Shown: in pieces, positions 1 through 5,641 of the stretch | Layout of the letters: every line of letters begins with the position of its first letter | Position numbering within the stretch: position 1 is the stretch's first letter | Assembly (NCBI GenBank): GCA_012964845.1 | Contig: DTTG01000218.1 | Span: forward strand, 1 to 5,641 | Source: Fidelibacterota bacterium | Lineage (GTDB): Bacteria > Fidelibacterota > Marinisomatia > SCGC-AAA003-L08 > D37C17 | Reading direction: 5' to 3' | DNA length: 5,641 nt | Notes under the pieces: generated by a model | The model's database searches: none | The model's input: only the letters and a program-made list of their open reading frames with translations | What the model was told of the DNA's origin: nothing | Made by a program: the position numbers and the translations under genes

Positions 1-8
1 TAAATCAT

Positions 9-25
9 ATGGGATAATTTCCCAT
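9..25 (-). terminator. Short hairpin at the end of the channel gene, possible weak terminator
   Basis: ATGGGA and TCCCAT form a perfect 6-bp inverted repeat around a 5-nt AATTA loop, beginning at the last base of the channel stop codon. On the minus strand it is followed by ATGATTTA, which is not a proper U-tract, and the window ends there. It may be a weak terminator or a 3' processing/stability hairpin, or chance in AT-rich DNA. Confidence 0.25.
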
Positions 26-927
26 CATCTATCCATGAGGTGCTTATAGACTGCAATAATTAATATGGCGAGAATAAGTCCTCCAATTAATCCCTCAAAA
101 ATCATGAGTGTTTTTCCAATGGGGCCTATGGGCAGTATTTCTCCAAATCCAACTGTGGAAAAGACCACTACTGAGAAATAGAAAAGGTCTCCGAAAATAT
201 TCAGCATTTCAGTAAAGCTCTGTGTGCCTTCAAACTTTAATAATTTATCGCCATAACTTACGCCTTCAATCCCATACAGAAAGGCACAGGAAACTATTGT
301 TCCAATTACTGTATATAATATGTTTCCTATTTTTTCACCATATCCAGTAGTGAGGTAGGCAATTTTTGAAGCAATTCTGAGGGGTGAAAAAAGGGGTAAT
401 TGTTTACGCTTGGTTATCATTTCACGAAGAAATACCTGTCCCACATCTTCACCTAAAGTTTGGGCTTGCAGATTAATTTTCAGGTTCCGATACACATCCC
501 CTGCTTCTTTATATTTTTCAATAGCTGTTTGTTTATCTCCAGCAGCATTTGCCTCTTCAGCTTCAATTTCATTAATAACCTTATGCTCTTCTCCCCAATC
601 CACATTGTTTAATTTAGCTCCCGAAAAATCCACACCCAGCAAATTGCAATTTTTCATATTTGCAGCTTTTAAATTTGCACCTTCAAAACTGGCTTTAAAT
701 AAATTGGCCCCCTCTAAATTCACACCATATAAACTTGCACCTGAAAAGTCTGCACGGGTTAAGTCAGCATGTGATAAATCTGCATTCACAAGTTTAACAT
801 TATTCATATCCGCATATTTTAATTGAACACCGGATAATGATACTCCTTCCTTATGAAGGGCTTCAATTTCCTGCTTGGTATTTTCATCTGGTTTGTAATC
901 AGAATTTAGAAATTTGTCTTTACTCAT
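25..927 (-). CDS. Pentapeptide-repeat protein fused to a two-helix (Ion_trans_2-type) potassium channel
   Basis: Probable inner-membrane potassium channel with a soluble N-terminal pentapeptide-repeat domain. Numbering from the second ATG, residues about 31-111 are A(D/N)L-type pentapeptide repeats, expected to fold as a right-handed quadrilateral beta-helix. Residues about 112-175 are a charged, Ala/Glu/Lys-rich helical linker. A first membrane helix lies at about 198-220, a pore loop with the filter motif TVGFGE at about 258-263 (compare TVGYGD in classical K+ channels), and a second helix at about 270-296. The protein ends within a few residues of that helix, so there is no C-terminal RCK/TrkA gating domain; any gating input would have to come from the N-terminal part (inference). 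Two tandem ATGs are possible (930 and 927). The AAGGAG upstream is 3 nt from the first and 6 nt from the second, so the second is preferred; the choice changes only one residue. It follows rseP by a 24-nt gap and may share its transcript. K+ selectivity is inferred from the filter; ligand and physiological role are unknown. Confidence 0.85.
   Translation of the reverse strand: MSKDKFLNSDYKPDENTKQEIEALHKEGVSLSGVQLKYADMNNVKLVNADLSHADLTRADFSGASLYGVNLEGANLFKASFEGANLKAANMKNCNLLGVDFSGAKLNNVDWGEEHKVINEIEAEEANAAGDKQTAIEKYKEAGDVYRNLKINLQAQTLGEDVGQVFLREMITKRKQLPLFSPLRIASKIAYLTTGYGEKIGNILYTVIGTIVSCAFLYGIEGVSYGDKLLKFEGTQSFTEMLNIFGDLFYFSVVVFSTVGFGEILPIGPIGKTLMIFEGLIGGLILAILIIAVYKHLMDR
595..837 (-). repeat. 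Pentapeptide-repeat coding tract (15-bp period)
   Basis: About sixteen consecutive five-residue units of the A(D/N)Lxx kind, with Leu, Phe or Met at the centre and Ala, Val or Cys two positions before it. At DNA level this gives a degenerate 15-bp periodicity. The units are diverged from each other, so this looks like an old protein repeat and not a recent DNA expansion. It encodes the N-terminal beta-helix of the channel protein. Confidence 0.85.
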
Positions 928-933
928 CATTAT

Positions 934-939
934 CTCCTT
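934..939 (-). promoter_or_regulatory. Ribosome binding site of the channel gene
   Basis: AAGGAG on the minus strand in the short gap after rseP. It sits 3 nt before the first ATG and 6 nt before the second, favouring the second as the start. It is one of the two clear Shine-Dalgarno sequences in the window; rseP and the small exported protein have none that is obvious. Confidence 0.7.
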
Positions 940-954
940 GTATCAAATTAACAA

Positions 955-2025
955 TTATTGAAATAACCTCTGAATATCGTTTACCATAATAGTGATAAAT
1001 AACAATAATAAAAGAAATAATCCAGCCTGCTGAATACCCATTTTTACTTTTAAAGGTAAATCTTTGCGAATAATTCCCTCTACTAAAGCGATAACTACAT
1101 GACCACCATCCAGCCCCGGAACAGGAAGAATATTAATAAACCCCAAGTTAATACTGATAAATGCCATTAATCCCAGTAAGGCATTTAAGCCGGCAGATGC
1201 TGTCTCACCTGCTATTTTAGCTATCATTATTGGGCCAGCCATTTCTTTAATCGATACATTGCCCTTGAAAAGCGCTAACAAACTTCGATAAGTTAAATTT
1301 AGAAAATAATATGTTTGGCTTATTCCAACCGAAAAAGATTCAATAAGTCCTGCCTCACGATTATTTAGAATCGGGATAATACCAATCATCCCCCGCTCAA
1401 CCAGTTCATCACCAAGTAATTGTGGAGTGGATTCAGTTGTAATTTTAGCTGCCTTTAGCTCACCATTTCGCATCCAACTGATTTCAATTTCTTCCTTGGG
1501 GTGGTTGTGGATTTCCTTTGTCATTGCTTCCCAATCGGCAACTTGAATACCATTAATAGATAAAATTTCATCATTTTCCTGTAAGCCTAATATCTCCGCT
1601 GGATATTCAGGAAAAACCTTTCCCACAACTGCCCGGGGGTCAGGGTCATCAATTCCATTATGATAGGTAAGATGAGTAAAAATGAGGATAGCTAATAAAA
1701 AGTTCATTAATACTCCAGCGGACATTATCCAAATCTTTTGGAACATATTTTTTGACTTAAATTCATCTGGGGCGCCGGTATATTCCGTATCCATGGATTC
1801 ATCAATTATACCGGCAAGTTTTACATACCCACCTAATGGGAAAAGTCCAATACCGTATTCGGTTCCCTTATACATTTTTTTCCAGCCAAGACCAAAAAAG
1901 TTGAATCCCAGATAGAATTTTTCCACTCTCACGCCAACAGATTTAGCCGCCAGAAAATGGCCCATCTCATGGAAAAATACCAGAACGCCAATGACAAAAA
2001 TGAATGAGAAAATTGTAATTATCAT
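955..2025 (-). CDS. rseP: RseP-family site-2 intramembrane zinc metalloprotease, single PDZ domain
   Basis: Membrane-embedded site-2 protease. In the family it cuts transmembrane anti-sigma factors (RseA in E. coli) after a first periplasmic cut, and it also clears remnant signal peptides. The 356-residue product has the zinc motif HEMGH at residues 19-23 in the first membrane helix, the conserved FPLGGYVKL region at about 62-70, a membrane helix at about 99-118, one periplasmic PDZ domain at about 130-200, and the third zinc ligand in PGLDGG (Asp306) within a helix at about 285-310. A last hydrophobic helix lies near 334-348. E. coli RseP has about 450 residues and two PDZ domains; the shorter single-PDZ form is common in other phyla. 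The start places HExxH at the usual distance from the N-terminus, but no clear Shine-Dalgarno is visible in the AT-rich 27-nt gap after dxr. No anti-sigma factor or sigma factor gene is in the window, so the substrate is unknown. Catalytic residues are intact. Confidence 0.95.
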   Translation of the reverse strand: MIITIFSFIFVIGVLVFFHEMGHFLAAKSVGVRVEKFYLGFNFFGLGWKKMYKGTEYGIGLFPLGGYVKLAGIIDESMDTEYTGAPDEFKSKNMFQKIWIMSAGVLMNFLLAILIFTHLTYHNGIDDPDPRAVVGKVFPEYPAEILGLQENDEILSINGIQVADWEAMTKEIHNHPKEEIEISWMRNGELKAAKITTESTPQLLGDELVERGMIGIIPILNNREAGLIESFSVGISQTYYFLNLTYRSLLALFKGNVSIKEMAGPIMIAKIAGETASAGLNALLGLMAFISINLGFINILPVPGLDGGHVVIALVEGIIRKDLPLKVKMGIQQAGLFLLLLLFITIMVNDIQRLFQ

Positions 2026-2052
2026 ATAATTGTGTTCAATAAAATATATAGT

Positions 2053-3210
2053 TTAGGCATAGGTTGTAATTTGTTCGTGAATAAATTGAGAGGTCCAATT
2101 ACTTAATTTTGAAATCGCTTCCAGATCGGGGTTGCTGATCCAATCATGTTTGTTGATTGCATCCTCAATGAGAATGGGTATCTGGGTAAATGGGATTAGA
2201 CCATTTAAAAAGGCAGCCACTACATTATCATTGGCTACATTTAAAACAATGGGGGAGGAACCTCCTTTTCCCAATGCTTCGTAGGCTAATCGAATACAGG
2301 GAAATTTTTCTAAATCGGGTTTTTCAAAATGGAGAGTGCCCATTTTTACAAGATCCAGATTTTCCCAATTGGCAGGAGAGTGGTGAGGGTAGGTGAGGGA
2401 ATACTGAATTGGAATTTTCATATCCGGCACACCCAATTGTGCTTTTATAGACCCATCAACAAATTCAACCATGGAATGAATGATAGATTCAGGATGGACA
2501 ACAATATCTATTTGGTTGGAGGTTACTCCGAAAAGCCAATAGGCTTCAATTACTTCCAAGCCCTTATTCATCATGGTAGCAGAATCAATGGTTATTTTAT
2601 TTCCCATATCCCAATTGGGATGCTGTAATGCTTGTTCCAATGTAATATTGCTAAAATCTTCTTTTGGTGTTGTGCGAAATGGTCCACCCGATCCAGTGAG
2701 AATCAGCCGTTTTATTTCACTATTATTTTCTCCCTTGAGACATTGCCAAATGGCACTGTGCTCACTATCTACAGGAAATAAATTGCATGAATTTGATTTC
2801 AGAAGGTCATTTATAATTCCACCGGCCATTACCATTGATTCTTTATTTGACAGGGCAACATCAACCCCGCTTTTTACCGCTTCGATGGTTGGCTCCATCC
2901 CGGAAGCTCCTACCAACCCGTTCATAACTAAATCCACATCATTTCTTCCGGCTAATTCCAATAGAGCGTTTCTACCACTGGTTATGGTGATATCAGTATT
3001 TTTCAATAATACTTCTAACTCCTCGCTAAAATTTTCCTGAACTATACAAACGGTGTCCGGATTATACTTTAAGGCTTGCTCTGCTAATAGTTTTACATTT
3101 TTATTTGCAGTTAGGTACTTGATACCATATTCACCAGGGAAGGTGTCTATAACCTGTAATGTTTGTACGCCAATGGAGCCAGTGGATCCTAATATACCTA
3201 CTGATTTCAT
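2053..3210 (-). CDS. dxr: 1-deoxy-D-xylulose 5-phosphate reductoisomerase
   Basis: Cytosolic enzyme that rearranges and reduces 1-deoxy-D-xylulose 5-phosphate to 2-C-methyl-D-erythritol 4-phosphate with NADPH, the committed step of the MEP isoprenoid pathway and the target of fosmidomycin. The 385-residue product is full length (E. coli about 398). Visible motifs: the NADPH-binding GSTGSIG at residues 8-14, SNKES at 121-125, the metal-binding Asp148 and Glu150 in VDSEHSAI, TGSGGPFR at 172-179, the flexible active-site loop HPNWDMG at 197-203, and SATMMNKGLE at 210-219 with the third metal ligand Glu219. All expected catalytic residues are present. Its ATG overlaps the TGA of the upstream exported-protein gene as ATGA, suggesting translational coupling; rseP follows after 27 nt. 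In many proteobacteria dxr and rseP are also close, with uppS and cdsA between them; here those two are absent. Confidence 0.97.
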   Translation of the reverse strand: MKSVGILGSTGSIGVQTLQVIDTFPGEYGIKYLTANKNVKLLAEQALKYNPDTVCIVQENFSEELEVLLKNTDITITSGRNALLELAGRNDVDLVMNGLVGASGMEPTIEAVKSGVDVALSNKESMVMAGGIINDLLKSNSCNLFPVDSEHSAIWQCLKGENNSEIKRLILTGSGGPFRTTPKEDFSNITLEQALQHPNWDMGNKITIDSATMMNKGLEVIEAYWLFGVTSNQIDIVVHPESIIHSMVEFVDGSIKAQLGVPDMKIPIQYSLTYPHHSPANWENLDLVKMGTLHFEKPDLEKFPCIRLAYEALGKGGSSPIVLNVANDNVVAAFLNGLIPFTQIPILIEDAINKHDWISNPDLEAISKLSNWTSQFIHEQITTYA

Positions 3211-3785
3211 AAATTGATACTCACTAATAGAAATGGAGAATAGTCAAAATTTGGTGTAAAAAAGGCAATTGCTCCAGGCTGTAAATACAGATCCTTTAAT
3301 AATTTAATTTTGGTTGACACTAAAACAGTATTTCTTTCCCAGGTTTGAGTGAATAGTTTATTCCAGCAAACATTTAAATTTAGACTTCCAAGTTGGGCAG
3401 CCTCAGTAACTGAAAAGCTGAACCAACGCGATCCACCATCATCACTAAAACGATATCTATGCATACCTACCTGAATTATATTAGTAGAGAATTTTAATAT
3501 CTTAAAATTTGGGATATACCCAATTAATACATGGTAATAAATGGATAGGTCATCACCATTTTTCCGAGGAGATAGAACCCCTCCCAATAATAGGTTACTG
3601 GTAGGTTGAATTTGTAAACCGCTCACAGGGTTTACTCCATTTTCATCCTGCAATCCACCTAAATGAAGCATAGGCCTGGAACCGGGTGAAAGCTGAAAGG
3701 GAATAATACTGGATTCTGCAGCAAAGGAGGCATCAGAAATGCAGAAGAGAAAATTAACAAAGATACTTAGAACAATATATTGCAT
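3207..3785 (-). CDS. Unrecognised exported protein, possibly a small outer-membrane beta-barrel
   Basis: I do not recognise the family. The 192-residue product begins with a hydrophobic segment (residues about 3-16) followed by a small-residue site near ASFAA (19-23), a plausible signal peptidase I signal, though without the usual positive N-terminal charge. There is no lipobox. The rest has no long hydrophobic helix and alternates polar and non-polar residues in stretches such as SGLQIQPTSNLLLGGV, LSIYYHVLIGYI and VLVSTKIKLL, ending in FLLVSINL. This is what about eight amphipathic beta-strands of a small barrel would look like, but the last residue is Leu and not the classical Phe. The start is constrained: the lpxA stop TAA is in the same frame, only two codons (AAT TCA) upstream, so no earlier start exists. 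No good Shine-Dalgarno is seen, so translation may depend on ribosomes leaving lpxA. Its TGA overlaps the dxr start. Placement suggests an envelope role; function is unknown. Confidence 0.75.
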   Translation of the reverse strand: MQYIVLSIFVNFLFCISDASFAAESSIIPFQLSPGSRPMLHLGGLQDENGVNPVSGLQIQPTSNLLLGGVLSPRKNGDDLSIYYHVLIGYIPNFKILKFSTNIIQVGMHRYRFSDDGGSRWFSFSVTEAAQLGSLNLNVCWNKLFTQTWERNTVLVSTKIKLLKDLYLQPGAIAFFTPNFDYSPFLLVSINL

Positions 3786-3791
3786 TGAATT

Positions 3792-4568
3792 TTAAACCAA
3801 TCCTCTATCGCTATTATTAATAAATTCTATGATTTGATTTATTTCGGGTATTGCGTTAAACTCACTCTTTATTTGGGATACTGCCTGGCTGCGGTTCATC
3901 TCTGACTGATAGATGAAATGATAGGCCTGTTTAATTTGTTTTCTAACTTCAGGTGCAAAATTGTTTCTGCGCAGACCAACAGAGTTCAATCCACTGAATT
4001 TCAGCGGATCACCCATTGCCAAAATAAAGGGAGGAACATCTTGAACAATCCTAAATCCCCCGCCAATAAATGAAAAATCTCCAATTTTACAGAATTGATG
4101 TACCGGGGTCATACCTCCAATGGTTACATATTTGCCAATTTCAACATGGCCACCCAGTTGAACTCCATTGGCTAAAATGCTATGATCTCCAATGACACAA
4201 TCATGGGCAATATGCACATAAGCCATTAACAGGCAATGATTACCAATTTCACTTTTACCACTTTCTTTGGTACCTCTGTTCAGGGTGCAGAATTCGCGTA
4301 TTGTGGTTGAATCACCAATGATGAGTTCTGATTTTTCACCGTCAAATTTTATGTCTTGAGGAATTTCCCCCACTACTGCCCCATTAAAAATTCTGCAATC
4401 TTTTCCAATGCTTGTGTACGATTTAATATGGGCATAGGCATCAATCCACGTATTATCACCAATGGTTACATTCTTTTCAATAATTGCAAATGGACCAACA
4501 TAAATATTTTTTCCCAGATTGGCAGAAGGGTCAACAAGTGCTGCGGTTGAAATATTGTGGGTGATAAT
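3792..4568 (-). CDS. lpxA: UDP-N-acetylglucosamine O-acyltransferase, with a probable ATT start codon
   Basis: First enzyme of lipid A synthesis: a cytosolic homotrimer that transfers a 3-hydroxyacyl chain from acyl carrier protein to the 3-OH of UDP-GlcNAc. From the proposed ATT start the product is 258 residues (E. coli 262). Left-handed beta-helix hexapeptide repeats run from about residue 10 to 190, with a helical C-terminal domain at about 195-258. Active-site residues are present: Lys74 in QDIKF, His119 and the catalytic His122 in HIAHD, His141 in GGH, His157 in PVHQF, and the Arg pair near 200. Gly170 aligns with E. coli Gly173, the acyl-length ruler, consistent with a long hydroxyacyl chain. 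The N-terminal homology (STAALVDPSANLG, then VGPFAIIE) continues in frame well upstream of the first conventional codon, a GTG at 4373. ATT at 4568-4566 shares its A with the stop of lpxC-fabZ and lies 6 nt after AGGAG. ATC directly after it is the alternative. A base error turning ATG into ATT is also possible. Gene identity is very sure; the exact start less so. Confidence 0.93.
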   Translation of the reverse strand: MITHNISTAALVDPSANLGKNIYVGPFAIIEKNVTIGDNTWIDAYAHIKSYTSIGKDCRIFNGAVVGEIPQDIKFDGEKSELIIGDSTTIREFCTLNRGTKESGKSEIGNHCLLMAYVHIAHDCVIGDHSILANGVQLGGHVEIGKYVTIGGMTPVHQFCKIGDFSFIGGGFRIVQDVPPFILAMGDPLKFSGLNSVGLRRNNFAPEVRKQIKQAYHFIYQSEMNRSQAVSQIKSEFNAIPEINQIIEFINNSDRGLV

Positions 4569-5641
4569 TAGTCTCTCCTGTCCACAACAGAAGCCATCAT
4601 TTCAGCTTCAGCAACAATTATATCATTTACTTTTGCAGTCCCGCTAATTTTACAGGTACCAAGTCGAAATTTATCTAAGGTAACCTCTAAATGCATTTGG
4701 TCTCCCGGTGTGACAGTTTTTTTAAATCGACTTTTATTTATACCTGTAAAATACATCAATTTCGATTCAGGATTGTCGATACTATTTAAAACCAGGAATC
4801 CTCCGGCTTGTGCCATAGCTTCTAAAATGAGTACTCCGGGAAAAACAGGCTGCCCAGGGAAATGCCCCTGAAAAAACGGTTCGTTGATGGTTACATTTTT
4901 CACTGCATGTACAATTTTTCCAGGATCCAGTGCCAAAATTCTGTCAATAAGCAAAAATGGATAGCGGTGGGGAAGAATTTTCATGAGCGACTCAACGTCA
5001 AATGTCATCTGAGGTTCTTCCCGTTGTTTTTTTCTCAGAGCTAATTTTTTAGAGTAGGTCTTTTTAATTTTTTTCACCAGTTCTACATTGGTAGCATGCC
5101 CGGATCTCGCAGCAATAATATGGCCTCTAATTGGAATTCCTAATAATGCAAAATCACCAATGAGATCCACAACTTTATGTCGAACTGGTTCATTATTAAA
5201 TCGGAGTTCAGTTCCATTTAAAATACCATTCTCTCCAATGAAAAAATCATCTTTCAAATTAAATAACTTTTTAAGATCTTTTACTTCTTCATCTTCAAAG
5301 TCCTTATCTACAAAAACAATAGCATTATCCAGGCTCCCACCCTTAATAAGCCCTAAATTATTTAATTCTATAATTTCAGAAAACAGACAAAAAGTTCGAG
5401 ACGGAGCAAATTGTTCAACAAAATCCTCTTCCAGAGAATACATGGCAGTATATTGAGTACCTAAGGATTTCACCTTATAATCTGTCATAAAAGTAACCCG
5501 AAATTTATCGGAAGGGAGAATATGAATATCAACTTCTCTTTCCGGGTCCGTATAGGTTATGGTTTTATCTATGACCAATTCGTCTCTAAGAGCGTCCTGC
5601 GTTTTAATACCAGCCTTGATTAACACATCTACAAATGGAAT
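4568..5641 (-). CDS. lpxC-fabZ: Bifunctional LpxC-FabZ fusion, N-terminus beyond the window edge
   Basis: One reading frame, open to the right edge, joins two enzymes; 357 residues are visible. The first about 190 are the C-terminal two thirds of LpxC, the zinc deacetylase that commits UDP-3-O-acyl-GlcNAc to lipid A. Seen are GGSLDNAIV, the zinc ligands His155 and Asp159 in RHKVVD, and the catalytic base His182 in SGHATN (visible numbering). About 100 N-terminal residues, with the first zinc-ligand histidine (His79 in E. coli), lie outside the window. A basic linker (about 195-212) leads to FabZ, the 3-hydroxyacyl-ACP dehydratase, with LPHRYPFLLIDR at 224-235, the catalytic His260 in GHFPGQPVFPG and Glu274 in LEAMAQAGG. 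Both parts look active. An apparent GTG at 5626 is internal, not the start, because the LpxC homology continues upstream of it to the edge. This fusion is known from Bacteroidota and relatives. Its stop codon overlaps the proposed lpxA start by one base, so the genes are probably translationally coupled. Confidence 0.96.
   Translation of the reverse strand: MPFVDVLIKAGIKTQDALRDELVIDKTITYTDPEREVDIHILPSDKFRVTFMTDYKVKSLGTQYTAMYSLEEDFVEQFAPSRTFCLFSEIIELNNLGLIKGGSLDNAIVFVDKDFEDEEVKDLKKLFNLKDDFFIGENGILNGTELRFNNEPVRHKVVDLIGDFALLGIPIRGHIIAARSGHATNVELVKKIKKTYSKKLALRKKQREEPQMTFDVESLMKILPHRYPFLLIDRILALDPGKIVHAVKNVTINEPFFQGHFPGQPVFPGVLILEAMAQAGGFLVLNSIDNPESKLMYFTGINKSRFKKTVTPGDQMHLEVTLDKFRLGTCKISGTAKVNDIIVAEAEMMASVVDRRD
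4575..4579 (-). promoter_or_regulatory. Ribosome binding site that decides the lpxA start
   Basis: AGGAG (part of AGGAGAG) inside the last codons of lpxC-fabZ, 6 nt before ATT at 4568 and 9 nt before ATC at 4565. No ATG, GTG or TTG in the lpxA frame lies within reach of it. Together with the TAATT stop/start overlap it marks the true lpxA initiation region. Confidence 0.75.

Noticed and set aside
410..826. Plus-strand open frame of 138 codons opposite the channel gene
   Set aside because: It mirrors the pentapeptide-repeat tract: its Ala/Pro/Lys/Ser-rich repeats follow from the 15-bp periodicity of the other strand. No ribosome site or protein-like features of its own.
2026..2052. Promoter or regulatory RNA between dxr and rseP
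   Set aside because: Only 27 AT-rich bases with no credible -35/-10 pair or hairpin.
2573..3040. Plus-strand open frame of 155 codons opposite dxr
   Set aside because: It lies wholly inside a dxr gene with all catalytic motifs intact and shows no recognisable domain; a shadow frame.
4371..4373. GTG as the lpxA start
   Set aside because: It would drop 65 residues that match the LpxA N-terminal beta-helix, leave about 195 nt unused after lpxC-fabZ, and has no better ribosome site than the AGGAG at 4575-4579.
5088..5456. Plus-strand open frame of 122 codons opposite the LpxC part
   Set aside because: Ser/Lys-rich composition and full overlap with conserved LpxC coding sequence mark it as a shadow frame.
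5624..5626. GTG as the start of the LpxC-FabZ protein
   Set aside because: The LpxC homology continues in frame upstream to the window edge and the first zinc-ligand region would be lost; the gene is simply cut by the window.

Overview
The window is a tightly packed, single-strand stretch of envelope and isoprenoid genes, all read on the minus strand (right to left). The sequence is AT-rich by eye (under about 40% G+C) and no stretch over 30 bases is clearly non-coding, so there is little room for internal promoters. In transcription order it holds: an lpxC-fabZ fusion cut by the right edge, lpxA, a small unrecognised exported protein that looks like a short beta-barrel, dxr, rseP, and a pentapeptide-repeat protein fused to a two-helix potassium-type channel.

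Organism: a Gram-negative (lipid A-making) bacterium. The LpxC-FabZ fusion next to lpxA is typical of Bacteroidota and related phyla of the Fibrobacterota-Chlorobiota-Bacteroidota group. With AT-rich DNA and this gene order, a relative such as Marinimicrobia (SAR406) is a reasonable guess, but the window has no rRNA or marker gene that proves it.

How the genes fit: LpxC and LpxA carry out the first two steps of lipid A synthesis. FabZ competes for, or works on, the same 3-hydroxyacyl-ACP pool. Dxr commits carbon to the MEP isoprenoid pathway, which supplies undecaprenyl carriers for the cell wall. RseP is the intramembrane protease of the envelope stress response. The small exported protein between lpxA and dxr is linked to the envelope by its signal peptide and location. 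The channel gene at the end has a strong ribosome-binding site of its own and is the only member not usually found in such a cluster. Junctions are short: TAATT at lpxC-fabZ/lpxA, 6 nt between lpxA and the exported protein, an ATGA overlap into dxr, 27 nt to rseP and 24 nt to the channel gene. One operon is likely.

Most notable observation: lpxA has no ATG, GTG or TTG where its conserved N-terminus must begin. The homology, a good Shine-Dalgarno sequence and the TAATT junction all point to an ATT start codon. A start at the first conventional codon would lose 65 conserved residues. No wholly new multi-gene system was found; the less ordinary parts are the lpxA start, the unrecognised exported protein and the pentapeptide-repeat channel.
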